NCBI GenBank assembly: GCA_021604805.1
Contig: BQJR01000003.1
Location: 558,001 to 622,000 of the forward strand
DNA length: 64,000 nt
DNA from: Planctomycetota bacterium
GTDB taxonomy: Bacteria > Planctomycetota > B15-G4
Direction: 5' to 3'
Under the pieces are notes generated by a model, which was not told the DNA's origin, searched no databases, and saw nothing but the letters and a program-made list of their open reading frames with translations. The position numbers and the translations under genes were made by a program. Shown one piece after another: positions 55,393 through 64,000 of the stretch. Position 1 is the stretch's first letter. Each line of letters opens with the position of its first letter.

Positions 55393-56895
55393 TTAGTCGA
55401 CTTCACCGATCAACGTGGCTTTGTAGCGCTTGCCCTTGATGCGGCCGACGTTGAGCGCGTGCACGGCGTGCCGTGCTTCGCCGCGCACGACGGCCACGTA
55501 GCTCAAGCGATCGTGCATTTCGATTTTGCCGATGTCGGCGCCGGCGAGACCGCCGGCTTCGCCCGTGAGCGCGCCGAGTAGGTCGCCGGGGCGCACCTTG
55601 TGCTTGCGACCGGCTGAGACCTGCACGGTGGCGAAGCGTGCGTCGCGGGGGAGCTGTTCGAGCAGGCGCGCGAGGCCGGGATCGTTGTCTGCGTCGCGCG
55701 GGAGCTTCTCGAGCGGCGTGCCGGTGAGCGCTTCGATGGCGCGCAGGCGACCGTCTTGACGCGGCGTCATGAGGGACACGGCCACGCCGGCCTGGCCCGC
55801 ACGGCCGGTGCGTCCGATGCGATGCACGTAGACATCCGGCTGTTGCGGCAGCTCGTAGTTGATCACGAGCTCGAGCTCGGGGACGTCGATGCCGCGGCCG
55901 GCCACATCCGTGGCGATCAGCAGACGCACGCTCTGGTTGCGGAAGCGCGCGAGCATTTGATCGCGGTAGAACTGGTCGAGGTCGCCGTCGAGCCGCCCAA
56001 CGCTGAAACCGGCTTGGCTGAGCTGTGCGGCGAGGTCGCGCACGGTCGCCTTGAAGTTGCAGAAGATGAGCGCCTGTTCGTGCGGGAAGCTGTGCAACAC
56101 CCAGAGGAGCGCGTGCAGGCTGTCCTCCGCGCTGGCGACCACGCGCGCTTGTCGGATCTCGGGAGCGGCGGCTTCGGGCGCTTCCTCGATCGTGACCTGC
56201 ACGGCCGCGCGTTGGTGCTCGCGACTCAGCGCGCGCACCGAGCGCGGCATCGTGGCGGAGAAGAGCACGGTCTGACGCGGGTCGGGGAGCGCGCGCAGGA
56301 TGCGCTGCACGTCGGGGCCGAAGCCCATGTCGAGCATGCGGTCGGCTTCGTCGAGCACGACGGTTTTCACGGCGCGGGGCACGAGCGTGTCGCGGCCGAG
56401 ATGATCGAGCACGCGACCCGGCGTGCCGACCGCCACGTGCACGCCGCGCTCGAGCGCGGTGATCTGCGGGGCGATGGGTTGGCCGCCGGCGAGTTCGAGC
56501 ACCGCGAGACCCGAGAGCTTGCACCCCAGCGTGCGGAACTCGCGCGTGACTTGCGCGCAGAGTTCGCGCGTCGGGCAGAGCACGAGCGCTTGGATGTCGC
56601 GCTGGTCGAGGTCGAGGCGCTGCAGGATCGGGAGCGCGAAGGCGGCCGTCTTGCCGCTGCCGGTTTTCGACTGACCGATCAGGTCTTTGCCAGCGAGCAG
56701 CGCGGGCACGCTCTGCGCCTGCACAGGAGTCGGTTGCGTGAAGCCGAGCTCGCCGAGCACCGCGAGCAGTTCAGGCGCGAGCGCGAGCGGCTCGAAGCGT
56801 GCGGGCGTGGCAGCGCGGGGCGAGGGGCTCGCGTCCCCGGCATCGCGGTTCGCGGACGAAGCCTTGCCGCGCGCCGGCTTGCGCGCGTCGCTCAT
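55393..56895 (-). CDS. dbpA: DEAD-box RNA helicase DbpA
   Basis: ATP-dependent RNA helicase for late large-subunit assembly. Start at ATG 56895 (500 residues), overlapping the upstream stop as ATGA. After a 30-residue Ala/Ser-rich lead come the Q motif GFTQPTPVQAQSVPALL, Walker A SKTGSGKT, PTRELCAQ, TPGRVLDHL, DEAD in VVLDEADRMLD, SAT in LFSATMPRS, and HRIGRTGRAG. The C-terminal 75 residues (VQVSAGRKHKVRPGDLLGALTGEAG, IGKIEMHDRLSYVAV) are the DbpA RNA-binding domain, which recognises 23S rRNA hairpin 92. It is coupled to an rRNA methyltransferase, which suits ribosome biogenesis. Confidence 0.92.
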   Translation of the reverse strand: MSDARKPARGKASSANRDAGDASPSPRAATPARFEPLALAPELLAVLGELGFTQPTPVQAQSVPALLAGKDLIGQSKTGSGKTAAFALPILQRLDLDQRDIQALVLCPTRELCAQVTREFRTLGCKLSGLAVLELAGGQPIAPQITALERGVHVAVGTPGRVLDHLGRDTLVPRAVKTVVLDEADRMLDMGFGPDVQRILRALPDPRQTVLFSATMPRSVRALSREHQRAAVQVTIEEAPEAAAPEIRQARVVASAEDSLHALLWVLHSFPHEQALIFCNFKATVRDLAAQLSQAGFSVGRLDGDLDQFYRDQMLARFRNQSVRLLIATDVAGRGIDVPELELVINYELPQQPDVYVHRIGRTGRAGQAGVAVSLMTPRQDGRLRAIEALTGTPLEKLPRDADNDPGLARLLEQLPRDARFATVQVSAGRKHKVRPGDLLGALTGEAGGLAGADIGKIEMHDRLSYVAVVRGEARHAVHALNVGRIKGKRYKATLIGEVD

Positions 56896-58058
56896 TCGCT
56901 CGGCGCCTTGCCCCAGGCCGACGCGCCGCTGCGTCCGCGCACTTCGTAACCGAGCAAGCGGCAATCGATCGGGCCCGTCTTCACCGGGCAGCGACGATCG
57001 GCCTTCATGCGCAGATGCCGCGTGAGTTCTTTGTCGCCGCTGAGCACCCAGGCGCGGCCGCCCTTGAGCGTGCGCTTGAGGAAGTTGCCGAGCTCGCGCC
57101 AGGTGTCTTCGAGGTCTTCGCCTTCGCCGATGCGTTGGCCCCAGGGCGGGTTCGTCACCACTTGGTCGGGGACGAAGCCCGGCGCGTACTCGCTGAGTTC
57201 GCAGTGCTGGAAGCCGATCATGCCGGCCACGCCCGCGGCTTGCGCGCTCTGCCGCGCCATCGCGATCGCGCCGTTGTGACGGTCGGCGCCGGCGAGCTGC
57301 ACGTCGATCGAGCTCTTCACGCGCTCGCGCGCGTCGGCTCGCAAGGTGTCCCACACGTCGTGCTGCGTGTCGGGCCAGTTCTCGAAAGCAAAGCGACGGT
57401 TGAGGCCCGGCGCGATGTCGGCGGCGCGTTGCGCGGCCTCGATCAGGATCGTGCCCGAGCCGCACAGCGGGTCTACGAGCGGCTGATCGACCTGCCAGTT
57501 CGCGAGACGCAGCAAGCCCGCGGCCGTGGCCTCGTTGAGCGGGCTCTTCACTTGCACGGGGCGCCACCCGCGCTTGTGCAACGACGCGCCCGAGAGATCG
57601 CGCGACACGAGTGCGCGGTCGCGATGCCACACGAGTTTGAGCGGCAGGTCGGGCTTCTTCGTGTCGACGGACGGACGGTCGCCGAACAAGTCGCGGAAGC
57701 GATCCACGATGGCGTCTTTGACGCGCAGCGCCACGTAGCCCGAGTGCGTGACGGCGGCGTCGCGCACCGAGCCGTCGACTGCGAGCGTCTGCTCCACCGA
57801 CATCCAGTTCTCCCACGGCATGCCGCGGCAAAGCTCATAGAGCTCTTCGTCACTGCGCACTTGCGCGTCGATCAGATGCTCGGTGACGCGCACCGCCGAG
57901 CGCAGCCAGAGGTTCGCCGCGTAGCCTTGCGCGGGCGTGCCTTCGAAGAGCACGCCGCCGCGACGCGTGCGCGGCGCCGTCACGCCCAACTCGCGCAACT
58001 CCTCGGCCACGACCTCTTCCAGGCCGAGCGTGCAAGCGACATCGTAGGTGGAGGGCAT
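56892..58058 (-). CDS. THUMP-domain 23S rRNA methyltransferase, RlmL-like
   Basis: 388 residues. The N-terminal half (CTLGLEEVVAEELRELG, ALRVKDAIVDRFRDLFGDRPSVD) is a THUMP-type RNA-binding region. SLHKRGWRPVQVKSPLNEATAAGLLRL and VDPLCGSGTILIEAA are the RlmL/UPF0020 SAM-binding motifs, and NPPWGQRIG is the (N)PPY-type catalytic loop. It corresponds to the N-terminal m2G2445 methyltransferase half of E. coli RlmL; the RlmK half is absent. It is followed by dbpA with a 4-nt overlap. About 250 nt separate it from gltX, in which I see no gene. Confidence 0.87.
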   Translation of the reverse strand: MPSTYDVACTLGLEEVVAEELRELGVTAPRTRRGGVLFEGTPAQGYAANLWLRSAVRVTEHLIDAQVRSDEELYELCRGMPWENWMSVEQTLAVDGSVRDAAVTHSGYVALRVKDAIVDRFRDLFGDRPSVDTKKPDLPLKLVWHRDRALVSRDLSGASLHKRGWRPVQVKSPLNEATAAGLLRLANWQVDQPLVDPLCGSGTILIEAAQRAADIAPGLNRRFAFENWPDTQHDVWDTLRADARERVKSSIDVQLAGADRHNGAIAMARQSAQAAGVAGMIGFQHCELSEYAPGFVPDQVVTNPPWGQRIGEGEDLEDTWRELGNFLKRTLKGGRAWVLSGDKELTRHLRMKADRRCPVKTGPIDCRLLGYEVRGRSGASAWGKAPSE

Positions 58059-58308
58059 GCGCAGACCTGGGGCGAGCGGGGGGACGGCGCGTCACCGTAG
58101 CAGGCAGCACCGGCGCTGTAGAGCGGGCACGCCTGTTGCGAGGCGATTTCCGCAGGCCCCGGCACAGACCGCGCGGAGGTCGTAGCGTTCCTCCGCCGCG
58201 CTCGGCGTCGGCCTCCGCGCCCCGCCTCGCCTTCCGCGTGATCGGCCCAATCGCTAAGCTGCGCGGTTCGAAGACGAGTCGAAGACCCGAAGCGCAGAGA
58301 GCCGAACG

Positions 58309-59757
58309 ATGAGCGTCGTGACCCGCGTGGCACCCTCTCCCACTGGCGAGCCGCACGTCGGCACCGCCTACGTGTCCCTGTTCAACTGGGCCTGGGCCAA
58401 GCGCAACGGTGGGCGTTTCATCCTGCGCACCGAAGACACCGACCGCGCGCGCAGCGACACCAAGCACGAGGAAGCCATCTTCGACGCGCTGGCCTGGCTT
58501 GGCATCGAGGCCGACGAGAGTTCGCGCGCGGGCGGCCCGTCGGGCCCGTACCGACAGAGCGAGCGCTCGGCGATCTACCGCGAACACACGAACGCGCTCA
58601 TCGCGTCGGGCGCGGCCTACCGCTGCTTCTGCACGTCGGAGCGCTTGGCCGAGTTGCGCGAAGCCCAGAAGGCCGCCAAGGGCACCTTCGGCTACGACGG
58701 CCTGTGCCGCGACATCCCCGCCGACGAGTCCGCCGCGCGCGCCGCCAACGAACAACACGTGGTGCGCCTGCGCGTGGACAAGAGCGGCAGCACCAAGTTC
58801 AACGACTTGCTGCGCGGCGAGATCGAGATCACGAACGACAACGTCGACGATCAAGTGCTGCTCAAGTCCGACGGCATGCCCACCTATCACATGGCCAATG
58901 TCGTCGACGACCACTTGATGGGCGTGTCGATCATCATGCGCGCCGAAGAGTGGATTCCGTCGACACCGAAACACGTGATGCTCTACGCCGCGCTCGGGTG
59001 GACGCCGCCGATCTACGCGCACGTGCCGCTGCTGCGCAACGCCGACAAGAGCAAGATCAGCAAGCGCAAGAACCCCACCTCGATCCTGTGGTACCGAGAG
59101 CACGGCTTCCTGCCCGAGGCGCTGGTGAACTTCCTCGCGCTGCAAGGCTGGAGCATGGGCGAGACCGACGACGAAGAGTTCCCCATCGAGGACTTCGTCG
59201 CGCGCTTCGACCCCAAGGACATCAGCGTGGGCGGCCCGGTCTTCGACATGACCAAGCTCGAGTGGGTGAACGGCGAGAAGATCCGCAAGCTGAGTGTGGC
59301 CGAGCTCGCCGAGCGCCTGGTGAGCGAGGGCTTCGCCGAAGGCTGGACGGCCGAACGCGTGGAGCAAGTGCTACCGCTCTTCCGCGAACGCATGAAGACG
59401 CTGCTCGACTTCCAAGCCGGCGCGCGCTTCCTGCTCGAACGCATCGAGCCCGACCTCGAGGGCCTCACCAAGAAGCTCAAGAAGGCCGACCCCGAAGCCG
59501 TGAGCGCCGCGCTGCTCGACGCCTGCAAGGAACTCGAAGCCCGCGAAGGTCAGTCCGACGACGACCGCGAGAACGCGCTGCGCGAGATCGCCGCCAAGCA
59601 CGAACTCAAGGTCGGCGCCCTGTTCATGGGCCTGCGCGTGGGCATCACGGGCTCCACCGCCAGCCCGCCGCTGCTGCCGTCCATCGACGCGCTGGGCACC
59701 GGCGAGAGCGTGGCCCGCGTGCGCGCACTCGCGGAACGCATGGTCGTCACTCGATGA
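58309..59757 (+). CDS. gltX: glutamyl-tRNA synthetase
   Basis: Charges tRNA-Glu. RVAPSPTGEPHVGTAY (6-21) is the HIGH region, with RTEDTDRAR next. LLRNADKSKISKRKNP carries the KMSKS variant KISKR. The C-terminal helical anticodon-binding domain is complete. Length 482 is normal for non-discriminating or discriminating bacterial enzymes, which cannot be told apart here. Its 3' end overlaps the convergent beta-helix gene by 11 nt. Confidence 0.96.
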   Translation: MSVVTRVAPSPTGEPHVGTAYVSLFNWAWAKRNGGRFILRTEDTDRARSDTKHEEAIFDALAWLGIEADESSRAGGPSGPYRQSERSAIYREHTNALIASGAAYRCFCTSERLAELREAQKAAKGTFGYDGLCRDIPADESAARAANEQHVVRLRVDKSGSTKFNDLLRGEIEITNDNVDDQVLLKSDGMPTYHMANVVDDHLMGVSIIMRAEEWIPSTPKHVMLYAALGWTPPIYAHVPLLRNADKSKISKRKNPTSILWYREHGFLPEALVNFLALQGWSMGETDDEEFPIEDFVARFDPKDISVGGPVFDMTKLEWVNGEKIRKLSVAELAERLVSEGFAEGWTAERVEQVLPLFRERMKTLLDFQAGARFLLERIEPDLEGLTKKLKKADPEAVSAALLDACKELEAREGQSDDDRENALREIAAKHELKVGALFMGLRVGITGSTASPPLLPSIDALGTGESVARVRALAERMVVTR

Positions 59758-61159
59758 TCTCGGGCTGAGGCGCTCCAGCCGCGTTGGCGCCCTTGCCGAA
59801 CTTGTTGCCGCCCTGATCGATGAGCGAGGCGTTGTTGTCGGCGTCGTTCGTGATCGGCGTGCGGGTCTTGTTCACCTTGTTGCCCTGCAGCGCGGTCTCG
59901 TGGCCGTGGTTCTGGATGCCCTCGCCGAACACGTTCGAGACCGTGTTGTTCGCCAGCGTGAGTTGCGAGCACCCCTCCGACACGCGGATCCCCGTGACCA
60001 AGCCGCCCTTGATCTGGTTGTTGCTGAACAGACCATCGCTCGACGAGTCGATGTGCACGGCAACGCCCTGGCTGTCGAGGATCTTGTTCTGACTCGCGGT
60101 CAGGCTGTCACCCGAGAGGTAGACGGCGGGCTCGCCGCCCTCCGAGCCAGCGCGTTGCACACGGTTGCCCATCGCGATCGCCGTGTTGGCCGCCAGCTCC
60201 AACCCGAAGCCGCCGACGTCGCTGATCTGATTGTTCGTGGCTTCGACCGTTCCGCCGTTCAGCAGAATGCCGTAGCCGAACATGCTCACGCCTCGCACCT
60301 TGTTCTTGACCACTTGAAGCGTGGAGCCCGAGGCTTCGAGGCCGAAGATCCTCAGGTTGCGCAGGTCGTTTCCCTCGATGTGTGCCGAGTCAGCGTTGCA
60401 GCCGATCCCGAACTCGGCGCCGTCCACGCGATTGTTGAGAACGCTCACATTCTGCCCGAACTCGATCCGCAGCGCGGTGTCGAACACAGCTCGCACCTCA
60501 CACTTGGAGACCGTCGCGTTGTCTTGGCCGATACGAATCCCGCCGTTGCAATGCGCGACCTCAGCGCGCGTGACGAGCACGTTGCTCGCGATCGCCTCGA
60601 TGCCGGTTCCAGCCGCACGCTCCACGAGCGCCTGATCCACGACACCACCCGAACCGTAAACGCTGATCCCGTTGCCCTGCGCGCGTTGCACCACGACCTT
60701 CTGCACCACGCAGTCGGCGCCGTCGGTGAAGATCCCGTCCGAGCTGGTCCCGCGCACGATCAGCTTCTGCAAGATGCTGCGCGCACCGAAGCTCACCACG
60801 CCAAACCCGGTGTTGTTGCCGCCCACGGGATTGCTCCCATTGCGGGCGTGACGGATCTCGAAGCCGCTGAGCGTGACGTCGTTGGCGTAGATCGTGATCC
60901 CCGCGCCGGAGCCTTCTGCGCCCGCGGGACGCGCATCGAGGATCACGCCCTTCCCGATCAACTTCAGGCCCGGCTTCGTGTCGGGGATCTGCAGCACCTC
61001 GATGTAGGTGCCCTTGGGCACGACCACGGTGTCACTGGGGCCGGCTGCGTCGATCACCGACTGGATCGTGTCGCCCTTCTTGACCTTGTGCGTGTCGGCC
61101 AGAACCGACGGAACGAGCAACAAGCCGAGCGCGAGTGTGCTGAGTGCGAAGCGAAGCAT
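59747..61159 (-). CDS. secreted right-handed beta-helix protein (NosD/PbH1-like)
   Basis: 470 residues from ATG 61159, chosen because it starts a clean signal peptide (LRFALSTLALGLLLVPSVLA). KGDTIQSVIDAAGPSDTVVVPKGTYIEVLQI is the standard entry of pectate-lyase-like beta-helices. About 14 turns of roughly 22-24 residues follow with recurring N, I and G (TLSGFEIRHARNGSN, VSVLNNRVDGAEFGIGC), typical PbH1 repeats. No catalytic residues could be assigned. Likely binds or cleaves polysaccharide outside the cytoplasm. No partner gene is adjacent. Confidence 0.8.
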   Translation of the reverse strand: MLRFALSTLALGLLLVPSVLADTHKVKKGDTIQSVIDAAGPSDTVVVPKGTYIEVLQIPDTKPGLKLIGKGVILDARPAGAEGSGAGITIYANDVTLSGFEIRHARNGSNPVGGNNTGFGVVSFGARSILQKLIVRGTSSDGIFTDGADCVVQKVVVQRAQGNGISVYGSGGVVDQALVERAAGTGIEAIASNVLVTRAEVAHCNGGIRIGQDNATVSKCEVRAVFDTALRIEFGQNVSVLNNRVDGAEFGIGCNADSAHIEGNDLRNLRIFGLEASGSTLQVVKNKVRGVSMFGYGILLNGGTVEATNNQISDVGGFGLELAANTAIAMGNRVQRAGSEGGEPAVYLSGDSLTASQNKILDSQGVAVHIDSSSDGLFSNNQIKGGLVTGIRVSEGCSQLTLANNTVSNVFGEGIQNHGHETALQGNKVNKTRTPITNDADNNASLIDQGGNKFGKGANAAGAPQPEIIE

Positions 61160-62037
61160 GGCAAGACGACCTCGTGGAGGGTGGAGCGACCGCGTCGCTG
61201 CGATCGCAGCTTCAGGAACGAGATCCAAGGAACAGGCCCGCCACACCTCGGTCGTGAGCGCCGCCCTCGCGTGACGGCGTCGTCGATCCGGTACCGCGGA
61301 ACATCACCGAATCGTGCACACCATGGGTTCAGGTCCCCACTTGTCCGAGCGCTGCGGAACGATAGAGTTTGCGGCGTTCGAAGGAGCACCCTCCGCGGTC
61401 TCTCCCCCTTTCTGCGACAAACGGGTATCCTTCGAACCGCCAGGGGCTCCTCAGGTCCCCCCCTCACAGCCCCTGGCATTCATCGCAGCGCTCGTGTCCC
61501 CGAGTTCGCGATGACGGGTTGGTGCGGCGTGGTGGCCCTCGTGTCCCCCACTTTCGCCCTGCGTCGCACCGCCCACCTTTATTTAACTGCTCGCTCGACT
61601 AGGGCTCGCGAGTGGGCTTTGGGAATTGGCACGGCGGCGACTACGTGAACGGGGTCGTGCGGTGGGGTTTGGGATTCGGCGCGGGTGTCACTGCGCGTGC
61701 TTTCGGCACGGCGGCGAGTGAGTGAACGGAGTCGCGAGGTGGGGGTTGGGATTCGGCGCGGGTGTCACTGCGCGTGCTTTCGGCACGGCGGCGAGTGCGT
61801 GAACGGAGTCGCGAGGCCTGGGGTTGGGATCCGGCGCGGGTGTCACTGCGCGTGCTTTCGGCACGGCGGCGAGTGCGTGAACGGAGTCGCGAGGCCTGGG
61901 GTTGGGGTCCGGCGCGGGTGGGACCTGCTGCGTGCGGGACTGCGAGCGGGATCGTGTTCGCAGCGTGCGTGTCGGCGATCGCGGTGTGGGATCTCAGCGT
62001 GCGCTTGCGAGTGCGGTGTGGCTGCGGCTCGCGGGGG
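61160..62037. other. 878-nt gene-poor region
   Basis: No supported gene. The left 450 nt are ordinary GC-rich sequence upstream of the beta-helix gene with one AT-rich patch (TTTATTTAACT near 61578). The right part holds the 77-78 bp tandem repeat. Short open frames across the repeat exist only because its period is close to a multiple of three. Confidence 0.6.
61669..61920 (+). repeat. 77-78 bp tandem repeat, about 3.2 copies
   Basis: Units begin TTGGGATTCGGCGCGGGTG at 61669 and 61746, TTGGGATCC at 61824, and a partial unit TTGGGGTCC at 61902. Each contains TCACTGCGCGTGCTTTCGGC and ACGGAGTCGCGAGG. Copies 2 and 3 are almost identical. A decayed partial unit precedes them at about 61617-61668. 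The array lies 120 nt past the end of the response-regulator gene. Confidence 0.9.
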
Positions 62038-62706
62038 TCAGGCTTCGGCGAGGCCTTCGCGGATGGCGTAGCGGGCGAGTTCGACGCGGTCGTGGATGTC
62101 GAGTTTGTCCATCAGGTTCTCGGTGTGACGGCTGACCGTCTTCACCGACACGCTCATCAGCGCCGCGACCTCCTTCTTGGACAGGCCGCGCGCGAGGTAG
62201 CGCAGCACTTCGAGTTCGCGCGTGGTGAGCAACGACACGCGCGCGCCGCCCGACTCGGCGCCGCTCTGTGCGAGACGCGCGCCCTTGCCGTCGATCAGCA
62301 AGCGCTCTTGCACCTTGGGCGAGAAGCAGGCCAGGTCGTTGGCCGCCGCGCGCACCCCCGCCACGATGTTCGCGGGAGATTCATCCTTCGTCATGTAGCC
62401 GGTGGCTTGCGCGGCCAAGGCGCTCTCGATGTAGCGGTCGTGAAAGAAAGCACTGAGGAACACGATCGCGGCGTCGGGGCAGATCTCCTTGAGCTTGGTG
62501 GCCGCGTCGAAGCAGCTCTGGCCCGGCATGTCGATGTCCATCAGCACGACATCGGGGCACCCGCGCGACACGCACTCGAGCGCTTCCTCGGCGCTGCCCG
62601 CCGTGTCGACCACGGTCATGTCGGCCTCGGCCTCCAAGCGGTCGCGCAGACTCTCACGCAACAGTGCGTGGTCGTCGACCATCAAGACGCGGATCACGTT
62701 GCTCAT
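62038..62706 (-). CDS. LuxR-type (NarL/FixJ) response regulator
   Basis: 222 residues from ATG 62706. Receiver domain: DD at 11-12, phosphoacceptor Asp57 in DVVLMDIDMPG, and Lys107 in YMTKDES. C-terminal LuxR-type helix-turn-helix: LTTRELEVLRYLARGLSKKEVAALMSVSVKTVSRHTENLMDKL. A charged linker of about 25 residues joins them. It is the partner of the histidine kinase just upstream on the same strand (55 nt). The frame is open to 62781, overlapping the kinase, but the extra residues look non-coding. Confidence 0.92.
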   Translation of the reverse strand: MSNVIRVLMVDDHALLRESLRDRLEAEADMTVVDTAGSAEEALECVSRGCPDVVLMDIDMPGQSCFDAATKLKEICPDAAIVFLSAFFHDRYIESALAAQATGYMTKDESPANIVAGVRAAANDLACFSPKVQERLLIDGKGARLAQSGAESGGARVSLLTTRELEVLRYLARGLSKKEVAALMSVSVKTVSRHTENLMDKLDIHDRVELARYAIREGLAEA

Positions 62707-62761
62707 CGAAGCGAACTCAGAATCGGGGTGGGAGACGAAGCCAGAGGACAACACTCGGGAA

Positions 62762-64000
62762 CTAGGCAGCGCCACCTGCATCGCTCGGCACGAGCGGGAC
62801 GGCGCGCGCGTCGATCAGGCGGCGCAGCACACGCCCCAACTCGGCCACGCGATAGCTGTCGCCGAGACGCACGGTATCCGATGGCGCCTCCGCTGGCAGC
62901 TCTCCACTGCCCGTGGCGCCCACCGTGGCAAAGGCGAGCTGTGGGCGCGCGACGAACATCTTGCCCACCAGCGCGCCGCCCTCGCCGTTGAGCAGCGACT
63001 CTTCGAGCAACAGCGCCTGCAGGCCGGGCGCCTCGCGCGAGGTCCACTCGGCCAACTCCTCGTGGGAACGAGCCTGCAGCGGTTTGAAGCCCGCGGCGAG
63101 CAGCGCTGAAGCCACGATCTGTCGCACTTGCGGGGTGCTCACCGCCACCAACACCGACTCACCCTGACCCGCAGCGACATCGGGAACGCGGTAGCGCGGC
63201 GCCCGCGCCGCCGGCCAGGTGACCGTGATCTCCGTGCCCTCGCCCGGCGTGCTGTCGATCTCGATGCGGCCGTCTTGCTCGCTCACCAACTCGCGCACGG
63301 TGGCGAGCCCCAAGCCCGTGCCGCCCGAGTCTTGCTTGGTGGTGAAGAAGGGTTCGAAGACGCGCTCGCGCAGCTCGGCGTCCATCCCTTGACCGGTGTC
63401 GCTCACGCGCAGGCTGACTTCGCGCTCGGAGCTACGCAGCACCACCAGGCTCAAGCGCCCGCCAGCGGTCATCGCCTCGCGCGCATTCAGCGCCAAGTTG
63501 AGCACGACCTGACGCAACTGTCCCGGGTCGGCGATCACCCACACGGGCGCGAGCGGCGGCGTGACCTGCAACGACACGTTCCCGGGCAGGCTGCGCTCGA
63601 TCATCACTCCGGTCTCTTGCACGAAGGCACCCAGGTCGACCTTCTCCTGGCGCGCTTCGATCTTGCGACTGAAGGCCACGAGCGAGCGCGTCATGTCGGC
63701 GGCTTCGCTCGCGGCGCGCTCCACGACACCCAGCGAGGCCAGCGTGGAGCCGCTCTCGGTGGAGCTGTCGCGCACGCGTTCGGCGTGTGCCGAGATCACA
63801 GTGAGCAGGTTGCGGACGTCGTGCGCCACACCGCTCGCGAGTTGCCCGGCGAGTTGCAACTTCTGTGCATGACGCAAGGACTCACGCAGCACACGACGTT
63901 CCGTCTCGGCGTGCTCGCGTTCCCGGATCTGCTCGAGCAAGGCCTCGCTGCGCGCCACGAGTTCGGCGCTGCGCGCGCGCAGCTGCGTGCGCAACATGGC
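62762..64000 (-). CDS. sensor histidine kinase, start beyond the window
   Basis: At least 411 residues are in the window and the frame is open to the right edge, so the sensor part is probably missing; an ATG at 63997 is unlikely to be the true start. A coiled coil (ELVARSEALLEQIREREHAE) leads into the phosphoacceptor helix GQLASGVAHDVRNLLTVI (His59 of the visible part). The ATPase boxes follow: NLALNAREAM (N), DTGQGMD (G1), FEPFFTT (F), GGTGLGLATV (G2). The last 130 residues resemble a receiver (VLVAVSTPQVRQIVASALLAAGF) but lack a clear phosphoacceptor Asp. Paired with the downstream response regulator. Confidence 0.88.
   Translation of the reverse strand, partial: AMLRTQLRARSAELVARSEALLEQIREREHAETERRVLRESLRHAQKLQLAGQLASGVAHDVRNLLTVISAHAERVRDSSTESGSTLASLGVVERAASEAADMTRSLVAFSRKIEARQEKVDLGAFVQETGVMIERSLPGNVSLQVTPPLAPVWVIADPGQLRQVVLNLALNAREAMTAGGRLSLVVLRSSEREVSLRVSDTGQGMDAELRERVFEPFFTTKQDSGGTGLGLATVRELVSEQDGRIEIDSTPGEGTEITVTWPAARAPRYRVPDVAAGQGESVLVAVSTPQVRQIVASALLAAGFKPLQARSHEELAEWTSREAPGLQALLLEESLLNGEGGALVGKMFVARPQLAFATVGATGSGELPAEAPSDTVRLGDSYRVAELGRVLRRLIDARAVPLVPSDAGGAA

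Noticed and set aside
55393..57831. 812-codon frame starting upstream of dbpA
   Set aside because: The first 312 codons overlap the RlmL-like gene and are Arg-rich shadow sequence. The real start is the ATGA-coupled ATG at 56895.
61321..61340. tRNA T-arm-like GGTTCAGGTCC
   Set aside because: The nearly invariant A58 is G, and no acceptor or anticodon stem could be paired around it.
61685..62071. 128-codon repeat-containing open frame across the tandem array
   Set aside because: It exists only because the repeat period is near a multiple of three. One period is 77, there is no convincing start, and it runs into the response-regulator gene on the other strand.

Overview
The window is a GC-rich, densely coding bacterial chromosome segment, most likely from the Planctomycetota. 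Several features point there. There is a fused LpxC-FabZ gene in a lipid A cluster. Many secreted proteins are unrecognised or of planctomycete type, including a beta-propeller protein with DUF1080-like domains, DUF748/AsmA-like and YetA-like proteins. A sigma-70 factor of a type common in that phylum is present, and ribosomal proteins carry disordered tails. The placement is inference from gene content; no rRNA is present.

Layout. (1) 1-20.2 kb is a housekeeping block, almost all on the minus strand. Read right to left it is glmU, prs, rplY, pth, a fused rpsF-rpsR, rplI, a hairpin terminator, dnaB, bamA, lpxD, lpxC-fabZ, lpxA, a Gfo/Idh oxidoreductase, ileS, and then (after a plus-strand GGDEF gene) rpsB, tsf, pyrH. 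It joins UDP-GlcNAc synthesis (GlmU) to lipid A synthesis and outer-membrane assembly, so the cell should have an LPS-type outer membrane. (2) 20.2-26.2 kb holds three tandem paralogous secreted proteins of about 550 residues and unknown function. The first sits behind a good sigma-70 promoter and has codon bias suggesting high expression; strong terminators follow the first two. (3) 26.3-34.9 kb has scattered single genes: patatin lipase, methyltransferase, YetA/rhamnogalacturonan-lyase-like protein, two small lipoproteins beside a sigma factor, NAD synthetase, a DinB-like protein and a YigZ/IMPACT protein. (4) 35.0-46.6 kb is a plus-strand run of five envelope or secreted genes: lipoprotein, 1589-residue AsmA/DUF748-like protein, membrane-anchored TAXI solute-binding protein, c-type cytochrome, and beta-propeller/DUF1080-like protein. 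(5) 46.7-49.7 kb holds a MoxR ATPase and a CoxE-like VWA protein with Dps between them. (6) 49.8-55.1 kb is an accessory locus: a heme-c protein gene broken by one in-frame TGA, a second heme-c lipoprotein, a protein of the PRxHFSG-type family, and a decayed C-terminal fragment of another protein. (7) 55.1-64.0 kb has a VF530-like protein, DbpA helicase, THUMP/RlmL-like methyltransferase, gltX, a beta-helix protein, a 77-78 bp tandem repeat, and a LuxR-type response regulator with its histidine kinase running off the right edge.

Points most worth following up are the bS6-bS18 fusion, the three tandem secreted paralogs, the Trp-to-TGA break in the heme-c protein gene, the 11-nt overlaps through the lipid A genes, the polyproline tail on DnaB, and the accessory locus at 49.8-54.7 kb. 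No tRNA, rRNA, CRISPR array, insertion sequence or prophage was found.
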